DNA of 64,000 bases, taken from contig QXPY01000012.1 in NCBI GenBank assembly GCA_003583745.1, positions 1 through 64,000 of the forward strand, read 5' to 3'. Under the pieces are notes generated by a model. The model worked only from the letters and a program-made list of their open reading frames with translations. It did no database searches and was not told where the DNA came from. Positions 36,301 to 45,084 of this stretch are shown here, in pieces. Source of the DNA: Rhodocyclales bacterium GT-UBC (GTDB lineage Bacteria > Pseudomonadota > Gammaproteobacteria > Burkholderiales > Rhodocyclaceae). Within the stretch, counting starts at the first letter, position 1. Each line of letters begins with the position of its first letter. The position numbers and the translations under genes are program-made.

Positions 36301-39300
36301 GTTGTCGGTGATGGTGGCGGTGGTACCCGTGCGCAGGCCGCCAGAACCGATCTGGATGCCGTTCTGCCCGGAGACCCCGGCCGTTCCTGAACCGGTGATG
36401 GTGGTGTTGTCCACCGTGATGTCCAGCATGGGTCCCCAGCCGATGATGCCGGTTTTCTGGAAGTTGGAGATGTCCGAGTTCTGGATGGTGACGTAGACCT
36501 TGCTGCCGAGGCTGGCATCGGCCTCGGCCATGATGGGGAAGTTCTCCCCCCAGCCCCATTCGCCGCTGTCGGTACTCCGAAAATTGCTGAGACTGACGTT
36601 GTCGATCAGGGCATTGGAGTTGACGATGCCGATGCCCAGCAGATCCTTGTTATTGGGTAAGCCGTCGGCAAGCCCCTGATCCCGCCCATCGATGGTCAGG
36701 TTCTTGATGGTGACGGTACCGGCGTTCGGGTCGTCCACATCGACGTTCACGACGGGCATGCGCCAGCGCCCATCATTGGTCAGCATGTCCGGCAGGACCT
36801 GCTGCAGGGCACCCGAATCCGGCGCTTCCAGCGTCACATGGCCCGCTGCCCCGTTCAGGGCATCGATGGTGACGTTCTTGCTGACATTGAACTGGCCCCG
36901 GTAGGTGCCGTCGTGGATCAGGATGGTGTCACCATCCTTGGCCACGGCCAGGGCTTCCTGAAGGTTGAACCCGTCGGCCGCGTCGCCCTGGGCATCCAGG
37001 GTGGTCTGGTCCACATGGATGATGCTGCTGGTGACCGTTACGTCGGACTGGGTCGTGGTGGTACCGTCGGAGAGGGCCATACGGATGATGGCGTCGCCAT
37101 AGGGCGTGCTGTTGCTGTAGCCGATGTGCTTCACCACATCCTGGACCAGGGCGCTGCTGGCATTGGCGTTGAAGCTGATCGCCAGGCTGCCTCCGACATT
37201 GGTATAGGTGGCAAAGACGGTACTGCCGTCGGAGAGGGTACCGGCGGCGGCCGTGAATGAGGCGCCTGAAGTGAAGCTGAACTGATCGTTGGCGCAGGGA
37301 TCGGCCGTGCCGGAGGAAACCCGTTGCACGGTCAGGCTGGCACCATTCCAGTTGCCGTTGCCGCCATTCAAGGCATCCAGTTCGGTGTCGCTGACCAGGG
37401 CGCTCGCGCTCGCCAGACCATTGCTGGCCGCGGCCAGGGTGAGGGTGTTACCGGTACCGGCCCCTGCTCCGTTCAAGTCCAGAACGGGGGAGGCATTGGC
37501 GGAAACGGTCACCGTCGTGGCCTGATAGGCGATATTGCCGGCCGCATCGGTAGCCTTCAGGTAGATATGGTAGTCGCCAGCGCTGAGGGCGGCGGCGCCG
37601 ACTTTCAAGGTGTTGCCGGCGATGCTGAAACTGCCGTTGTCGGCATCGTTGGTGCCATTGCCGACTGCGAAGGCATAGCTGACGGCCTGGCTGTCCGTGG
37701 CGGCCAGGGTCAGGAGGTTGGCATTGCTGGTGGCACTGGCGGAAGCCACGCTGGGAGTGCTGGATGAGGTCCAGCTGGGCGCGCTGGTGTCGATATCGAT
37801 GCTCAGGCCGCTGGAAGCCGTGGAGGTATTGCCGGCGGCATCGGTGGCCTTGACCGTCAGGGTGTGGCTGCCGGCGGAGAGTACGCTGCTGGTGATGCTC
37901 CAGTTTCCGCCCGTTGCCGTTGCGCTACCGAGCACCGTGCTGCCATCGCTGTCGTAAAGGGTGACGCTGCTGCCGGACTCGGCGGTGCCGGTCACGGTGG
38001 GCGTCGTGTCGTTGGTGAGATTGTCCGTGCTGGAGCTACCGCTGTCGGAAGCAGCGCTCAGGTCGGGAACGGCCGGCGCCGTCGGCGCGGTGGTATCGAA
38101 GGCATAGGCCTGGCTATAGACGGTCCCATCATTGCCGGCGGTATCGGTGACCTTGACCTTGAGGGTGTTGCTGCCGGTCAGGGTCTGGCCGGAGAGGGTC
38201 CAGGTGCTCTGGCCCACCGTCGCCGTGGCGGTCGTCCAGGTACTGCCGTTATCGAGGGAAACCTGAACGATCTCGCCGGCCGCCAGGTTGGCCGAGAGGG
38301 TGCCGCCGATGTCTTGCGCAGCGGTCTTGGTGATGAAGTCGCTGCTGGAGGAGCCGGTGTCGGCGGAGAAAGTTGCCGTGGCAATGGTCGTGGTCGGCGC
38401 CGTGGTGTCGAGGACATAGGCCTGGCTGTAGACAGGAGCATCGTTGCCGGCGGTATCGGTGACCTTGACCTTGAGGGTGTTGCTGGAGCCCAGCGTCTGA
38501 CCGGAGAGGGTCCAGGTGTTCTGGCCCACCGTCGTCGTGGCGGTCGTCCAGGTAGCGCCGTTGTCGTGGGAGACCAGAACGGTCTCGCCGGCCGCCAAGT
38601 TGGCCGAGAGGGTACCGCTGATCGTCTGGGCCGCCGTTTTGGTGATGAAGTCGCTGCTGGAGGAGCCGGTGTCGGCGGAGAAAGTTGCCGTGGCAATGGT
38701 CGTGGTCGGCGCCGTGGTGTCGAGGACATAGGCCTGACTGAAGGTGCTGCCATCGTTACCGGCGGCATCGGTGACCTTGATCTCGAGGGTGCTGCTGGCC
38801 GTCAGGGTCTGGCCGGAGAGGGACCAGGTGTTCTGGCCCACCGTCGCCGTCGCGGTCGTCCAGGTACTGCCGTTATTGAGAGAGACCTGAACGATCTCGC
38901 CAGCCGCCAGATTGGCCGAGAGGGTGCCGCTCACGGTCTGGGCTGCGGTCTTGGTGATGAAATCGCTGCTGGAGGGGCCGGTATCGGCGGAGAAGCTTGC
39001 CGTGGCGACGGTCGTGGTCGGCGCCGTGGTGTCCAGGGTATAGCTGTGGGTGTAGGCCGTGCCGCTGCCGTTGCTGTCGGCGACGCGGGCCTGGAAGGTG
39101 CTGCTCCCGGCCAGGGTGGTGGTGGTAGACCAGGTGCTCTGTCCGACGCTGTAGGTCGTGGCGTTGGACCAGGTGGCGCCGTTATCGTAGGAAACCTCGA
39201 CTTTTTCGCCCGTCGCCAGGTTGGCGCTCAGGGTGCCGCTGATGGTTTGCGCAGCGATTTGGGTAACCCAGTCGGTATTGCTGCTGCCGCTGTCGTCGGA

Positions 39301-40440
39301 AAGGGTGGCGGTGGAGACGTCGGTATAGGTGGTACCCGTCGGTGTACTGGATAGCACCAAGTTATCTAAAAACAGCTGAGCTTCGGTCGTCGATATTTCC
39401 AGCTTGGCGACTCCGTCGAAGCCGGTTAGGTCGAAATGGACGAAATGATGAAAAGCATCGACATCTTGTATGGTGACTGACATGCCCGGAATCGGAATTC
39501 CGCTGCCGTCCAAACCCCTCACCGTAATGTCCGGGGTGGGAGTGGTTTGGCCTTGGTTTGCATTAATTTCATATGCACCGTCGTGGTCCCAGCCGGCATC
39601 TATGCCAATGGCATTGAAGGTGCTGCCATCTGTCTTGCCAATAACAATTGAGTGAGGGTAGGTTGTGAACGAATCGTTTGCAAAGCTGCCCGTATACGCA
39701 TAGCCGCTTTGAGGCGGATAAAGGGCGAAGCCGCCATTATTTGGGTCGACGCGGGTAAACGTCATTGATGAAGAAGTCAAAGTGCCGTCAGGGTCGTATC
39801 TGATGCTATATGGCTGTCCATCCAGAATTCCGCCGCTAATATGGGCTAGTTCTGACCACTTGCTAAGTTCCGCAGGAGTATCGTCAAAGGTATACGTGGT
39901 AAGCCCAAGCAGATTGATATAGTCAGCGGGGGTCAGCGCAGTGCTTTCAATCACTCCGGAGCTTCCTGTCTCCAACACCCAGTCCCCACCCAAGGCGCTG
40001 TTTCCCGTTGGGTCATCCGAAGCCGCCACATCAGCCCCCGTCAGCTGCGCCAGCCTGCCGATGAAGTCGATGCCGCTCTGGCCTTGCGCCACGTTGCAGC
40101 CGTAGAGCAGGAAGTCGCCATTTTCGTTGAGGCTGCTGCCGATCACTTTCAGCGCATCGGCGTACAGGGACAGATTGCTGGTATCCAGCATCAGGCGCCC
40201 CAGCTTGAGGCTGCCCGCCGCGCCATGACTGATTAGGTGAATGGCATCGTAACCCTCGTGGTTTTGTGCCCAATCGACCATTTTCGCCAGCGCATCGAGC
40301 GATGTTTCCAACAGGACCACTTCCATGCCGTCATTGACTCCAGCGGCCAATGCCTGCCAGTTATCAACACGGGTGTCGACAAAGACAACTTCCTTACGGG
40401 ATAAACCCGTGTTGGCAAGAAGACTGCTGGAATCGGTCAT
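33331..40440 (-). CDS. Giant RTX-type surface/secreted protein with DUF4347 N-terminus
   Basis: 2369 residues, opening without a classical signal peptide, as expected for type I secretion. Residues about 15-185 form a DUF4347 domain (EGYDAIHLISHGAAGSLKLG, FLLYGCNVAQG, LTGADVAASDD). About 370-960 hold Ig-like repeats, then mixed bacterial-Ig domains. About 1140-1480 look like a right-handed parallel beta-helix (NLQEALAVAKDGDTILIHDG, then ITGNTFAGVSGGAGG). About 1535-1600, 1985-2060 and 2240-2280 are RTX nonapeptide blocks (GGLGNDTLTGGAGDD). A cadherin-like region lies at 1680-1785 and a DUF4214 region near 2100-2225. The C-terminal end is the likely export signal. No type I exporter is in the window. 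GAGGAAA sits 9 bases upstream of the ATG. It is probably a large adhesin. Confidence 0.88.
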   Translation of the reverse strand: MTDSSSLLANTGLSRKEVVFVDTRVDNWQALAAGVNDGMEVVLLETSLDALAKMVDWAQNHEGYDAIHLISHGAAGSLKLGRLMLDTSNLSLYADALKVIGSSLNENGDFLLYGCNVAQGQSGIDFIGRLAQLTGADVAASDDPTGNSALGGDWVLETGSSGVIESTALTPADYINLLGLTTYTFDDTPAELSKWSELAHISGGILDGQPYSIRYDPDGTLTSSSMTFTRVDPNNGGFALYPPQSGYAYTGSFANDSFTTYPHSIVIGKTDGSTFNAIGIDAGWDHDGAYEINANQGQTTPTPDITVRGLDGSGIPIPGMSVTIQDVDAFHHFVHFDLTGFDGVAKLEISTTEAQLFLDNLVLSSTPTGTTYTDVSTATLSDDSGSSNTDWVTQIAAQTISGTLSANLATGEKVEVSYDNGATWSNATTYSVGQSTWSTTTTLAGSSTFQARVADSNGSGTAYTHSYTLDTTAPTTTVATASFSADTGPSSSDFITKTAAQTVSGTLSANLAAGEIVQVSLNNGSTWTTATATVGQNTWSLSGQTLTASSTLEIKVTDAAGNDGSTFSQAYVLDTTAPTTTIATATFSADTGSSSSDFITKTAAQTISGTLSANLAAGETVLVSHDNGATWTTATTTVGQNTWTLSGQTLGSSNTLKVKVTDTAGNDAPVYSQAYVLDTTAPTTTIATATFSADTGSSSSDFITKTAAQDIGGTLSANLAAGEIVQVSLDNGSTWTTATATVGQSTWTLSGQTLTGSNTLKVKVTDTAGNDGTVYSQAYAFDTTAPTAPAVPDLSAASDSGSSSTDNLTNDTTPTVTGTAESGSSVTLYDSDGSTVLGSATATGGNWSITSSVLSAGSHTLTVKATDAAGNTSTASSGLSIDIDTSAPSWTSSSTPSVASASATSNANLLTLAATDSQAVSYAFAVGNGTNDADNGSFSIAGNTLKVGAAALSAGDYHIYLKATDAAGNIAYQATTVTVSANASPVLDLNGAGAGTGNTLTLAAASNGLASASALVSDTELDALNGGNGNWNGASLTVQRVSSGTADPCANDQFSFTSGASFTAAAGTLSDGSTVFATYTNVGGSLAISFNANASSALVQDVVKHIGYSNSTPYGDAIIRMALSDGTTTTQSDVTVTSSIIHVDQTTLDAQGDAADGFNLQEALAVAKDGDTILIHDGTYRGQFNVSKNVTIDALNGAAGHVTLEAPDSGALQQVLPDMLTNDGRWRMPVVNVDVDDPNAGTVTIKNLTIDGRDQGLADGLPNNKDLLGIGIVNSNALIDNVSLSNFRSTDSGEWGWGENFPIMAEADASLGSKVYVTIQNSDISNFQKTGIIGWGPMLDITVDNTTITGSGTAGVSGQNGIQIGSGGLRTGTTATITDNTITNFGFLNADYRASGVLLAYADDTTITGNTFAGVSGGAGGFVGVGINDVLNTGTVLGISGNTLVDADFGVLNEAVIQSVLNIGSNDFSGATVAVHDSYLITDPQNETPFDNDTTLNLNSTVAPASGALAYYLYDGADTFTDTGTVDSIVYGGGGNDTLSSGSGDDVLAGGLGNDTLTGGAGDDVFLYQAAEKDSADNLVIYNITDFGTDTITDFGGGDAIRATGRNFSSGTVSVGNGTTVAANSVQIQQSGGNTTLYIDTDGVEDAAELQIQLTGSYSSSNFELSGTDIRYVSPNAAPVITSNGGGATAAVTIAENSTAVTTVNATDANADPLTYSIAGGADAARFSINASSGALSFVAAPNFEAPTDVGANNVYEVVVQVSDGTATDQQALSVTVSDVDENPPPLNPDPGPNPSNQVDGVTLQTAQQTNPDGSTTTTTTIAPVTATRVEDQATSNDSLADIPLVTSGSTTILAVGLPVGVGVQSSAQESASLTLRQQLINASEPRIADDPIYQQILSDGIDAYVATVTASTQVTVRTLILTAASGSQAPGTPVLVSGAAASAANPDQQEALVIDTRDLPAGTVLQLDNIEFAIIIGSAKVIGGEGRNLVSGDGASQYIVLGADDDVLHGGAGNDTVGSKAGNDQLYGDEGDDFVVGGIGDDVLHGGTGNDVLVGGASDAGNWNFALDDRGQMRVGYVATDATLASIASTSITLDWSANDRQSVQLDERLAILKQDWGQLSELSLIYHAVTGERPTAALLSEAAQAGLTADVLAQGAYAYFLDHGGFGKQTVESRMQALIEQIWGSAPEAVVQLGVDHITRGGSWVQALKALALHDNSRALMEDAAGNLQLTQTLNLGELGLLSSAGNDQLFGGDGKDLLVGGNGSNLLDGGNDLDMAAFYGPVQNYQLALKETSSGTFDVVIRQVSSADESILRNIELLRFGDTVYRVADQAQSAIASDFQAAANILQIVGTSDLNAMGAPSAWMQA
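38060..39320 (-). repeat. Tandem near-identical Ig-like repeat units inside the giant gene
   Basis: About four units of roughly 310 bp encode 104-residue Ig-like domains (each with SSSDFITKTAAQ, SGTLSANLAAGE, TVGQNTW and KVTDTAGND-like blocks). A block of more than 80 bp near 38341 recurs almost unchanged 312 bp away near 38653. The near-identity at the DNA level suggests recent duplication or gene conversion between units. Confidence 0.85.
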
Positions 40441-40581
40441 GATGATTTTCCTCGGAAGCGGGATATTTTTTGGGGTGGCTTAGTCGAACGGCGCGAGCCG
40501 GGTTCTTGCTGTGGCCGACTTTTCCGTGCATTGTCTTTTTCTTGAACGCATGGAGCTAGATGTCGGAACCCGCATGTTTTG

Positions 40582-40613
40582 GCGCTCTCCCCGGTAGAAA
40601 TCGGCGAGAGCGC
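40582..40613. promoter_or_regulatory. Long inverted repeat between the giant gene and the LuxR-type gene
   Basis: GCGCTCTC (40582-40589) and GAGAGCGC (40606-40613) are perfect complements; after one mismatched pair the stem continues with CCG/CGG, leaving an 8-nt loop. It lies 51 bp upstream of the LuxR-type start and 142 bp from the giant gene start. It is longer than a typical lux box and could equally be a hairpin or an operator. Confidence 0.4.
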
Positions 40614-40663
40614 ACTTCCCTATCGATTAAGATGACACTAATGCCATTTGTATTGAGTGCCCA

Positions 40664-41380
40664 ATGACAGCTCTCCCTTTCGCCCTCTCCCGGTGGTGGG
40701 ACTTGTTGCAAACCCGCTCGGAAACCGCCTTGCGCGATCAGGTGCAAGCACTGACCCGGTCTCTTGGATTCGACTTTTTCATGTACGGCCGCCGCCAGCC
40801 CGCCGCATCTGGGCAAGACGGGGATTTATACCTGCTGGGGACCTATCCTGAAGCCTGGCTGAGTCGATATGCAGAACAACGCTTTGACCTCGTGGATCCG
40901 ATCATCAGGGATGGCCCAAGCCGTAGCTATCCGATCTTGTGGTCCGAAACCATGTTCGTGACGGAAGCTGAGCGTAATTTCTATGAGGAAGCCCGTTCCT
41001 ACGGTATCGCCGTGGGCGTGGAGGCTCCTTGCGTCCCGGGATGGGCCAGTCTTGCCGTTGCGCGCGGCAGTGGAGGGGATGCCTGCACTGACGGGGGATG
41101 GGCCATGCCCTGGATATATACCACGGCAGGGTTCATACACAGTGCCCTGGAGTCGCTGCAGACGCCTGCCGAACAAGAGCCCCCGGCGCTGACTCGCCGT
41201 GAGCGTCAATGCCTGGAATTGGCAGCCCAGGGGTTGCGTGATCTCCAGATCGCCGACGCGCTCCGTATCGCTGACCGTACGGTATTGCTGCACCTGGGAA
41301 ATGCAAAGCGGAAACTGGGCGCGCAAAACCGGTCGCAAATGATCGCCCGCGCCATTCTGCTTGGGCTCATTCGACCTTGA
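40664..41380 (+). CDS. LuxR-family quorum-sensing-type regulator (solo)
   Basis: 238 residues. The N-terminal part is an autoinducer-binding domain: TYPEAWLSRYAEQRFDLVDP holds the conserved Trp, Tyr and Asp-Pro of the acyl-homoserine-lactone pocket, followed by YPILWSE with the second Trp and GIAVGVEAPCVPGW. The C-terminal HTH has LTRRERQCLELAAQGLRDLQ, IADALRIADRTVLLHLGNAK and RKLGAQNR, a good LuxR signature. No luxI synthase is in the window, so it is a solo regulator. It is divergent from the giant RTX gene and may control it. No ribosome site is obvious upstream. Confidence 0.88.
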   Translation: MTALPFALSRWWDLLQTRSETALRDQVQALTRSLGFDFFMYGRRQPAASGQDGDLYLLGTYPEAWLSRYAEQRFDLVDPIIRDGPSRSYPILWSETMFVTEAERNFYEEARSYGIAVGVEAPCVPGWASLAVARGSGGDACTDGGWAMPWIYTTAGFIHSALESLQTPAEQEPPALTRRERQCLELAAQGLRDLQIADALRIADRTVLLHLGNAKRKLGAQNRSQMIARAILLGLIRP

Positions 41381-41575
41381 TGCTGTTGCCGAGACTTTCC
41401 TGGCGCCTATTTATCGAAAAGGCCGGGCCATAGCTTTCCAGCCCTACGCCCAGGAGTGCCGGCAATCAGGACCGCTGCCGCAGTTGTTCAAAGTTCAAAG
41501 CCAATTGAATTATCTGTACAGCCAGGATGGATGCTCGCGCAGCCAGTTCGCCTGAGATAGGCCAACTCATCAACA

Positions 41576-41839
41576 TCACTTACGTAGAAAGCTGGGAAGG
41601 TCAGCATCGTCAATGCGCCCACTACCCTCTCTCGGCTTGAATGCAACGCGAACGCGCGTGATCTCACCGGCAGCATTGACCCCGTAACGGCAAATCGAGA
41701 GACTACCCGACTCCTCGCGGCGCTTTGCTTCCCGGCGCATCTCGAAGTGGTGGATTGCAACCAAGATTTGCCAGCCGAGATACGCCAAGATACAGAAAAC
41801 CAGGATGGCAGCGAGCCAGATACCTACGGTGCTTAACAT
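41576..41839 (-). CDS. Hypothetical single-helix membrane protein
   Basis: An 87-residue protein starting MLSTVGIWLAAILVFCILAY, with one N-terminal membrane helix, then a positively charged linker (FEMRREAKRREESGS) and a small cytoplasmic tail ending DDADLPSFLRK. GAGGGG lies 7 bases upstream of this ATG, so I prefer it to an earlier in-frame start. No family recognised; the neighbours are a LuxR gene and tRNA-Met, giving no functional hint. Confidence 0.6.
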   Translation of the reverse strand: MLSTVGIWLAAILVFCILAYLGWQILVAIHHFEMRREAKRREESGSLSICRYGVNAAGEITRVRVAFKPREGSGRIDDADLPSFLRK

Positions 41840-42144
41840 AGAAGACCCCTCAGAGCTATTCGAAAAGCATTGACCCAAGCGTAGTCGACGCAAGCCAATT
41901 TTAGACAATGGCCAACAAAGTCACTCAGTCAAAATGCAACTTGACTACAACCGATCAAGCACCAATCTTTGACAAAACTGCAGTGAGCAAGGCTAACAGC
42001 CCCCCCTGCCGGACGCGCCATCACCCCCCGAAAACCTTAAGCAACCCGGCAAAACTGTCTGGTCAACAGTGATTACAAATCGCTTACAGACTTGCGTAAA
42101 CGACAAAGCCCCAGTCAGAAACCGGGGCTTTGTTTTTCAATCTT
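41840..42144. other. Intergenic stretch before tRNA-Met
   Basis: 305 bp with no convincing coding frame. Contains the hairpin listed at 42103-42133 and otherwise C-rich, featureless sequence. Confidence 0.6.
42103..42133. terminator. Intrinsic terminator downstream of tRNA-Met
   Basis: 10-bp perfect stem ACAAAGCCCC/GGGGCTTTGT (42103-42112, 42124-42133) with an 11-nt loop. A T-run follows on the plus strand; on the minus strand, the direction of the tRNA, only CGTTT follows. Confidence 0.65.
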
Positions 42145-42221
42145 TGGTGGTGATGGGCAGAATCGAACTGCCGACCTATGGGTTATGAATCCATCGCTCT
42201 AACCGTCTGAGCTACATCACC
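42145..42221 (-). tRNA. tRNA-Met (anticodon CAT), elongator type
   Basis: 77 nt including encoded CCA. The acceptor stem GGTGATG pairs with CATCACC, followed by discriminator A and CCA. The D-arm is GCTCAGACGGTTAGAGC; the anticodon loop is TTCATAA; the T-arm is GGCAGTTCGATTCTGCC. The first base pair G-C and the ordinary anticodon stem show an elongator rather than an initiator tRNA. Confidence 0.96.
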
Positions 42222-42338
42222 ACGCTTCGAGGGCGCGAATTATAGAGGGCGAGTGACGAGCGGTCAACCGCGTTATAATGCGCAACTTTTCTGCCTTCGG
42301 CTTGCCGAACCGGCACTTACTGATTTTAAAGAATTTCC

Positions 42339-43676
42339 ATGCCTAAAAAATTGTTCATCCGCACTTTCGGGTGCCAGATGAATGAGTATGACTCGGACAA
42401 GATGGCCGACGTACTCAATGCCTCCGAAGGGGTCGTCAAGACCGACAATCCGGAAGAAGCCGACATCATCCTGTTCAACACCTGCTCGGTGCGCGAGAAG
42501 GCGCAGGAGAAGGTTTTCCACGATCTCGGCCGGGTGCGCCACCTGAAGCAGCAGAACCCCAACCTGGTGATCGGTGTCGGCGGTTGCGTGGCCAGCCAGG
42601 AGGGCGATGCCATCGTCGCCCGGGCGCCTTATGTCGATATCGTTTTCGGGCCGCAGACGCTGCACCGGCTGCCGCAGCTGATTGCCGAGCGCAAGGCCAA
42701 GGGCAAGGCAGCGGTCGATGTTTCCTTCCCGGAAATCGAGAAGTTCGATGCAATGCCGCCGTCCGAAATCAAGGGCGCCTCGGCTTTCGTCTCGATCATG
42801 GAAGGCTGCTCCAAGTTCTGCACCTTCTGCATCGTGCCCTACACCCGCGGCGGCGAAGTATCGCGCCCGTTCAACGACGTGCTGACCGAAGTGGCCGACC
42901 TGGCCGCCAACGGTGTCGGCGAAGTGACGCTGCTCGGCCAGAACGTCAACGCCTATCGCGGCGACATGGAAGGCACCGAAGAGAAGGCCGACCTCGCGCT
43001 GCTGATCGAATACATCGCCGAAATCCCCGGCATCGAACGCATCCGCTACACCACCTCGCATCCGCGCGAGATGTCGCAGCGCCTGATCGACACCTACGCC
43101 AAGGTACCGAAGCTTGTGTCGCACCTGCACCTGCCGGTCCAGGCTGGTTCGGACCGCGTGCTGGCGGCGATGAAGCGGGGCTACACGACGATCGAGTACA
43201 AGTCGATCATCCGCAAGCTGCGCGCCGCCCGGCCCGACATTTCGCTGTCGTCGGACTTCATCGTCGGCTTCCCTGGCGAGACGGACGAGGATTTCGAGAA
43301 GACCATGAAGTTGATCGACGATGTCGGTTTTGACAGCTCCTTCTCCTTCATATACAGCCCGCGCCCCGGCACGCCGGCCGTCGAGATGGAAGATTCGACC
43401 CCGGCCGAGGTCAAGTCGGCCCGCCTGCTCCGCCTGCAGAAGCGGATCGACGAGCAGGCGCAGGTGATCAGCCAGGCGATGATCGGTAGCATCCAGCGCG
43501 TCCTGGTCGAAGGCACCTCGAAGAAGGATGTCAATGAACTGGCCGGCCGCACCGACAATAACCGCATCGTCAATTTTGCCGGCAACGCACGGCTGATCAA
43601 CACCTTTGTCGATGTCCGCATTACCAGCTCGCTGTCGCACACGCTGAGGGGCGAAATTGTCATCCGGGAAGAGTAG
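42339..43676 (+). CDS. miaB: tRNA-2-methylthio-N6-isopentenyladenosine37 methylthiotransferase MiaB
   Basis: 445 residues, the normal length. A radical-SAM enzyme that adds a methylthio group to isopentenyl-A37 in tRNAs reading UNN codons. The N-terminal MTTase domain has [19 protein letters not shown] and [13 protein letters not shown]; the radical-SAM cluster is [16 protein letters not shown] (CxxxCxxC); the C-terminal TRAM domain contains [20 protein letters not shown]. Two [4Fe-4S] clusters are expected. First gene of the phoH-ybeY-corC-lnt cluster. Confidence 0.98.
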   Translation: MPKKLFIRTFGCQMNEYDSDKMADVLNASEGVVKTDNPEEADIILFNTCSVREKAQEKVFHDLGRVRHLKQQNPNLVIGVGGCVASQEGDAIVARAPYVDIVFGPQTLHRLPQLIAERKAKGKAAVDVSFPEIEKFDAMPPSEIKGASAFVSIMEGCSKFCTFCIVPYTRGGEVSRPFNDVLTEVADLAANGVGEVTLLGQNVNAYRGDMEGTEEKADLALLIEYIAEIPGIERIRYTTSHPREMSQRLIDTYAKVPKLVSHLHLPVQAGSDRVLAAMKRGYTTIEYKSIIRKLRAARPDISLSSDFIVGFPGETDEDFEKTMKLIDDVGFDSSFSFIYSPRPGTPAVEMEDSTPAEVKSARLLRLQKRIDEQAQVISQAMIGSIQRVLVEGTSKKDVNELAGRTDNNRIVNFAGNARLINTFVDVRITSSLSHTLRGEIVIREE

Positions 43677-44658
43677 TAGCAAGCCCGCCCCCAAGAGCAA
43701 GCCGGTGGAAGTCGCCCTGGCGCCGGTGGATAACCTGTTGCTGGCCAACCTGTGCGGCCCGCTGGATGAAAACGTCCGGCAGATCGAGACCGGCTTCGAC
43801 GTGGTAATCCGCCGCCGTGGCGAACGCTTTTCGATTACCGGCGAGCAGGCCCAGCTGACCGCCGATGCGCTGCGCCACTTCTACGCCATGGCGCGCCAAC
43901 CCCTGTCGGTGGACGAGATCCAGCTCGGCCTGATCGAACTGACCAACGCCCCGGTCCGCCGCATTTCGCGCAAGGCCGAAGGTCCGGTCGACGGACCGCA
44001 GCTGATTACCCGCAAGACCGAGCTGCACGGCCGCACGCCGCGCCAGGTGGCCTACCTGAAGGCGATCCAGGAACACGACATCACCTTCGGCATCGGCCCG
44101 GCCGGTACCGGCAAGACCTATCTCGCCGTCGCCAGCGCAGTCGACGCCTTCGAGCGCGACCTGGTCGAGCGCATCATCCTGACCCGCCCCGCCGTCGAGG
44201 CCGGCGAACGCCTGGGCTTCCTGCCCGGCGACCTGACCCAGAAGATCGACCCGTATTTGCGCCCGCTTTACGATGCGCTGTATGACCTGATGGGCCACGA
44301 CCGGGTCAGCAAGCTTTACGAAAAGCACGCCATCGAGATCGCCCCGCTCGCCTTCATGCGCGGCCGGACACTGAATCACGCCTTCATCATCCTCGACGAG
44401 GCGCAGAACACGACGCCGGAGCAGATGAAGATGTTCCTGACCCGCATCGGCATCGGCGCCAAGGCGGTGGTCACCGGCGACCTGACCCAGGTCGACCTGC
44501 CCAAGGGGCAAAGAAGCGGCCTGCGCGAAGCACGCGACATCCTGAAAGGAGTGCGCGGCCTGGCCTTTACCGAATTCCAGAAAGAAGATGTCGTGCGCCA
44601 CCCGCTGGTCGCGCGCATCGTTGCCGCCTATGAATCCCACACCCAGCAAGCGTCTTAA
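43657..44658 (+). CDS. ybeZ: PhoH-like ATPase (YbeZ)
   Basis: 333 residues. Contains Walker [16 protein letters not shown] near residue 150, Walker [15 protein letters not shown] and RTGIG-like sensor segment [14 protein letters not shown]. YbeZ is an ATPase that works with the endoribonuclease YbeY in ribosome and RNA quality control. A TTG start at 43657 with GAGGGG 6 bases upstream is chosen; it overlaps the miaB end by 20 bp. Confidence 0.93.
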   Translation: MSSGKSSSKPAPKSKPVEVALAPVDNLLLANLCGPLDENVRQIETGFDVVIRRRGERFSITGEQAQLTADALRHFYAMARQPLSVDEIQLGLIELTNAPVRRISRKAEGPVDGPQLITRKTELHGRTPRQVAYLKAIQEHDITFGIGPAGTGKTYLAVASAVDAFERDLVERIILTRPAVEAGERLGFLPGDLTQKIDPYLRPLYDALYDLMGHDRVSKLYEKHAIEIAPLAFMRGRTLNHAFIILDEAQNTTPEQMKMFLTRIGIGAKAVVTGDLTQVDLPKGQRSGLREARDILKGVRGLAFTEFQKEDVVRHPLVARIVAAYESHTQQAS

Positions 44659-45079
44659 CCTGTCCGTGCAATATGCCTGTAACCGCGAAGGCCTACCCTT
44701 GCGGGCCGAGTTCGTGCGCTGGGCGCGCGCGGCGCTAGCCGGCGGTGGAGAAATCACCATCCGCCTGGTCGACGCCGACGAAGGCCAGGCGCTGAACAAG
44801 GAATACCGCAGCAAGGATTACGCGACCAACGTGCTGTCCTTCCCCTACGACACCGAACCGGTGGTCATGGGCGACCTGGTGATCTGCCCGAGCGTCGTCG
44901 CCCGCGAGGCGGCCGAGCAGAACAAGCCGCTGGACGCCCATTACGCCCATCTGGTGGTGCATGGTATGCTGCATTTGCAAGGCTGGGACCACGAGGATGA
45001 CGAAGAGGCCCAGGCCATGGAAGACGAAGAAAGGGAGATTCTCGCCGCTTTGGGTTATCCAGACCCTTATGCGGTTTAA
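44630..45079 (+). CDS. ybeY: Endoribonuclease YbeY (rRNA maturation)
   Basis: 149 residues. The zinc site [11 protein letters not shown] is the family HxxxHxxxxxH motif, and the R-containing [12 protein letters not shown] precedes it. YbeY matures the 16S rRNA 3' end with the help of YbeZ. Start at 44630 ([16 protein letters not shown]) overlaps the YbeZ gene by 29 bp; longer frames begin inside ybeZ without a ribosome site. Confidence 0.95.
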   Translation: MNPTPSKRLNLSVQYACNREGLPLRAEFVRWARAALAGGGEITIRLVDADEGQALNKEYRSKDYATNVLSFPYDTEPVVMGDLVICPSVVAREAAEQNKPLDAHYAHLVVHGMLHLQGWDHEDDEEAQAMEDEEREILAALGYPDPYAV

Positions 45080-45084
45080 ACACT

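Noticed and set aside
41361..41555. A 64-codon plus-strand frame overlapping the LuxR end.
   Set aside because: No ribosome site, no motif, and it overlaps the LuxR-type gene in another frame.
42145..42221. tRNA-Met as an integration site of a mobile element.
   Set aside because: No integrase gene or repeated tRNA 3' end is found on either side.
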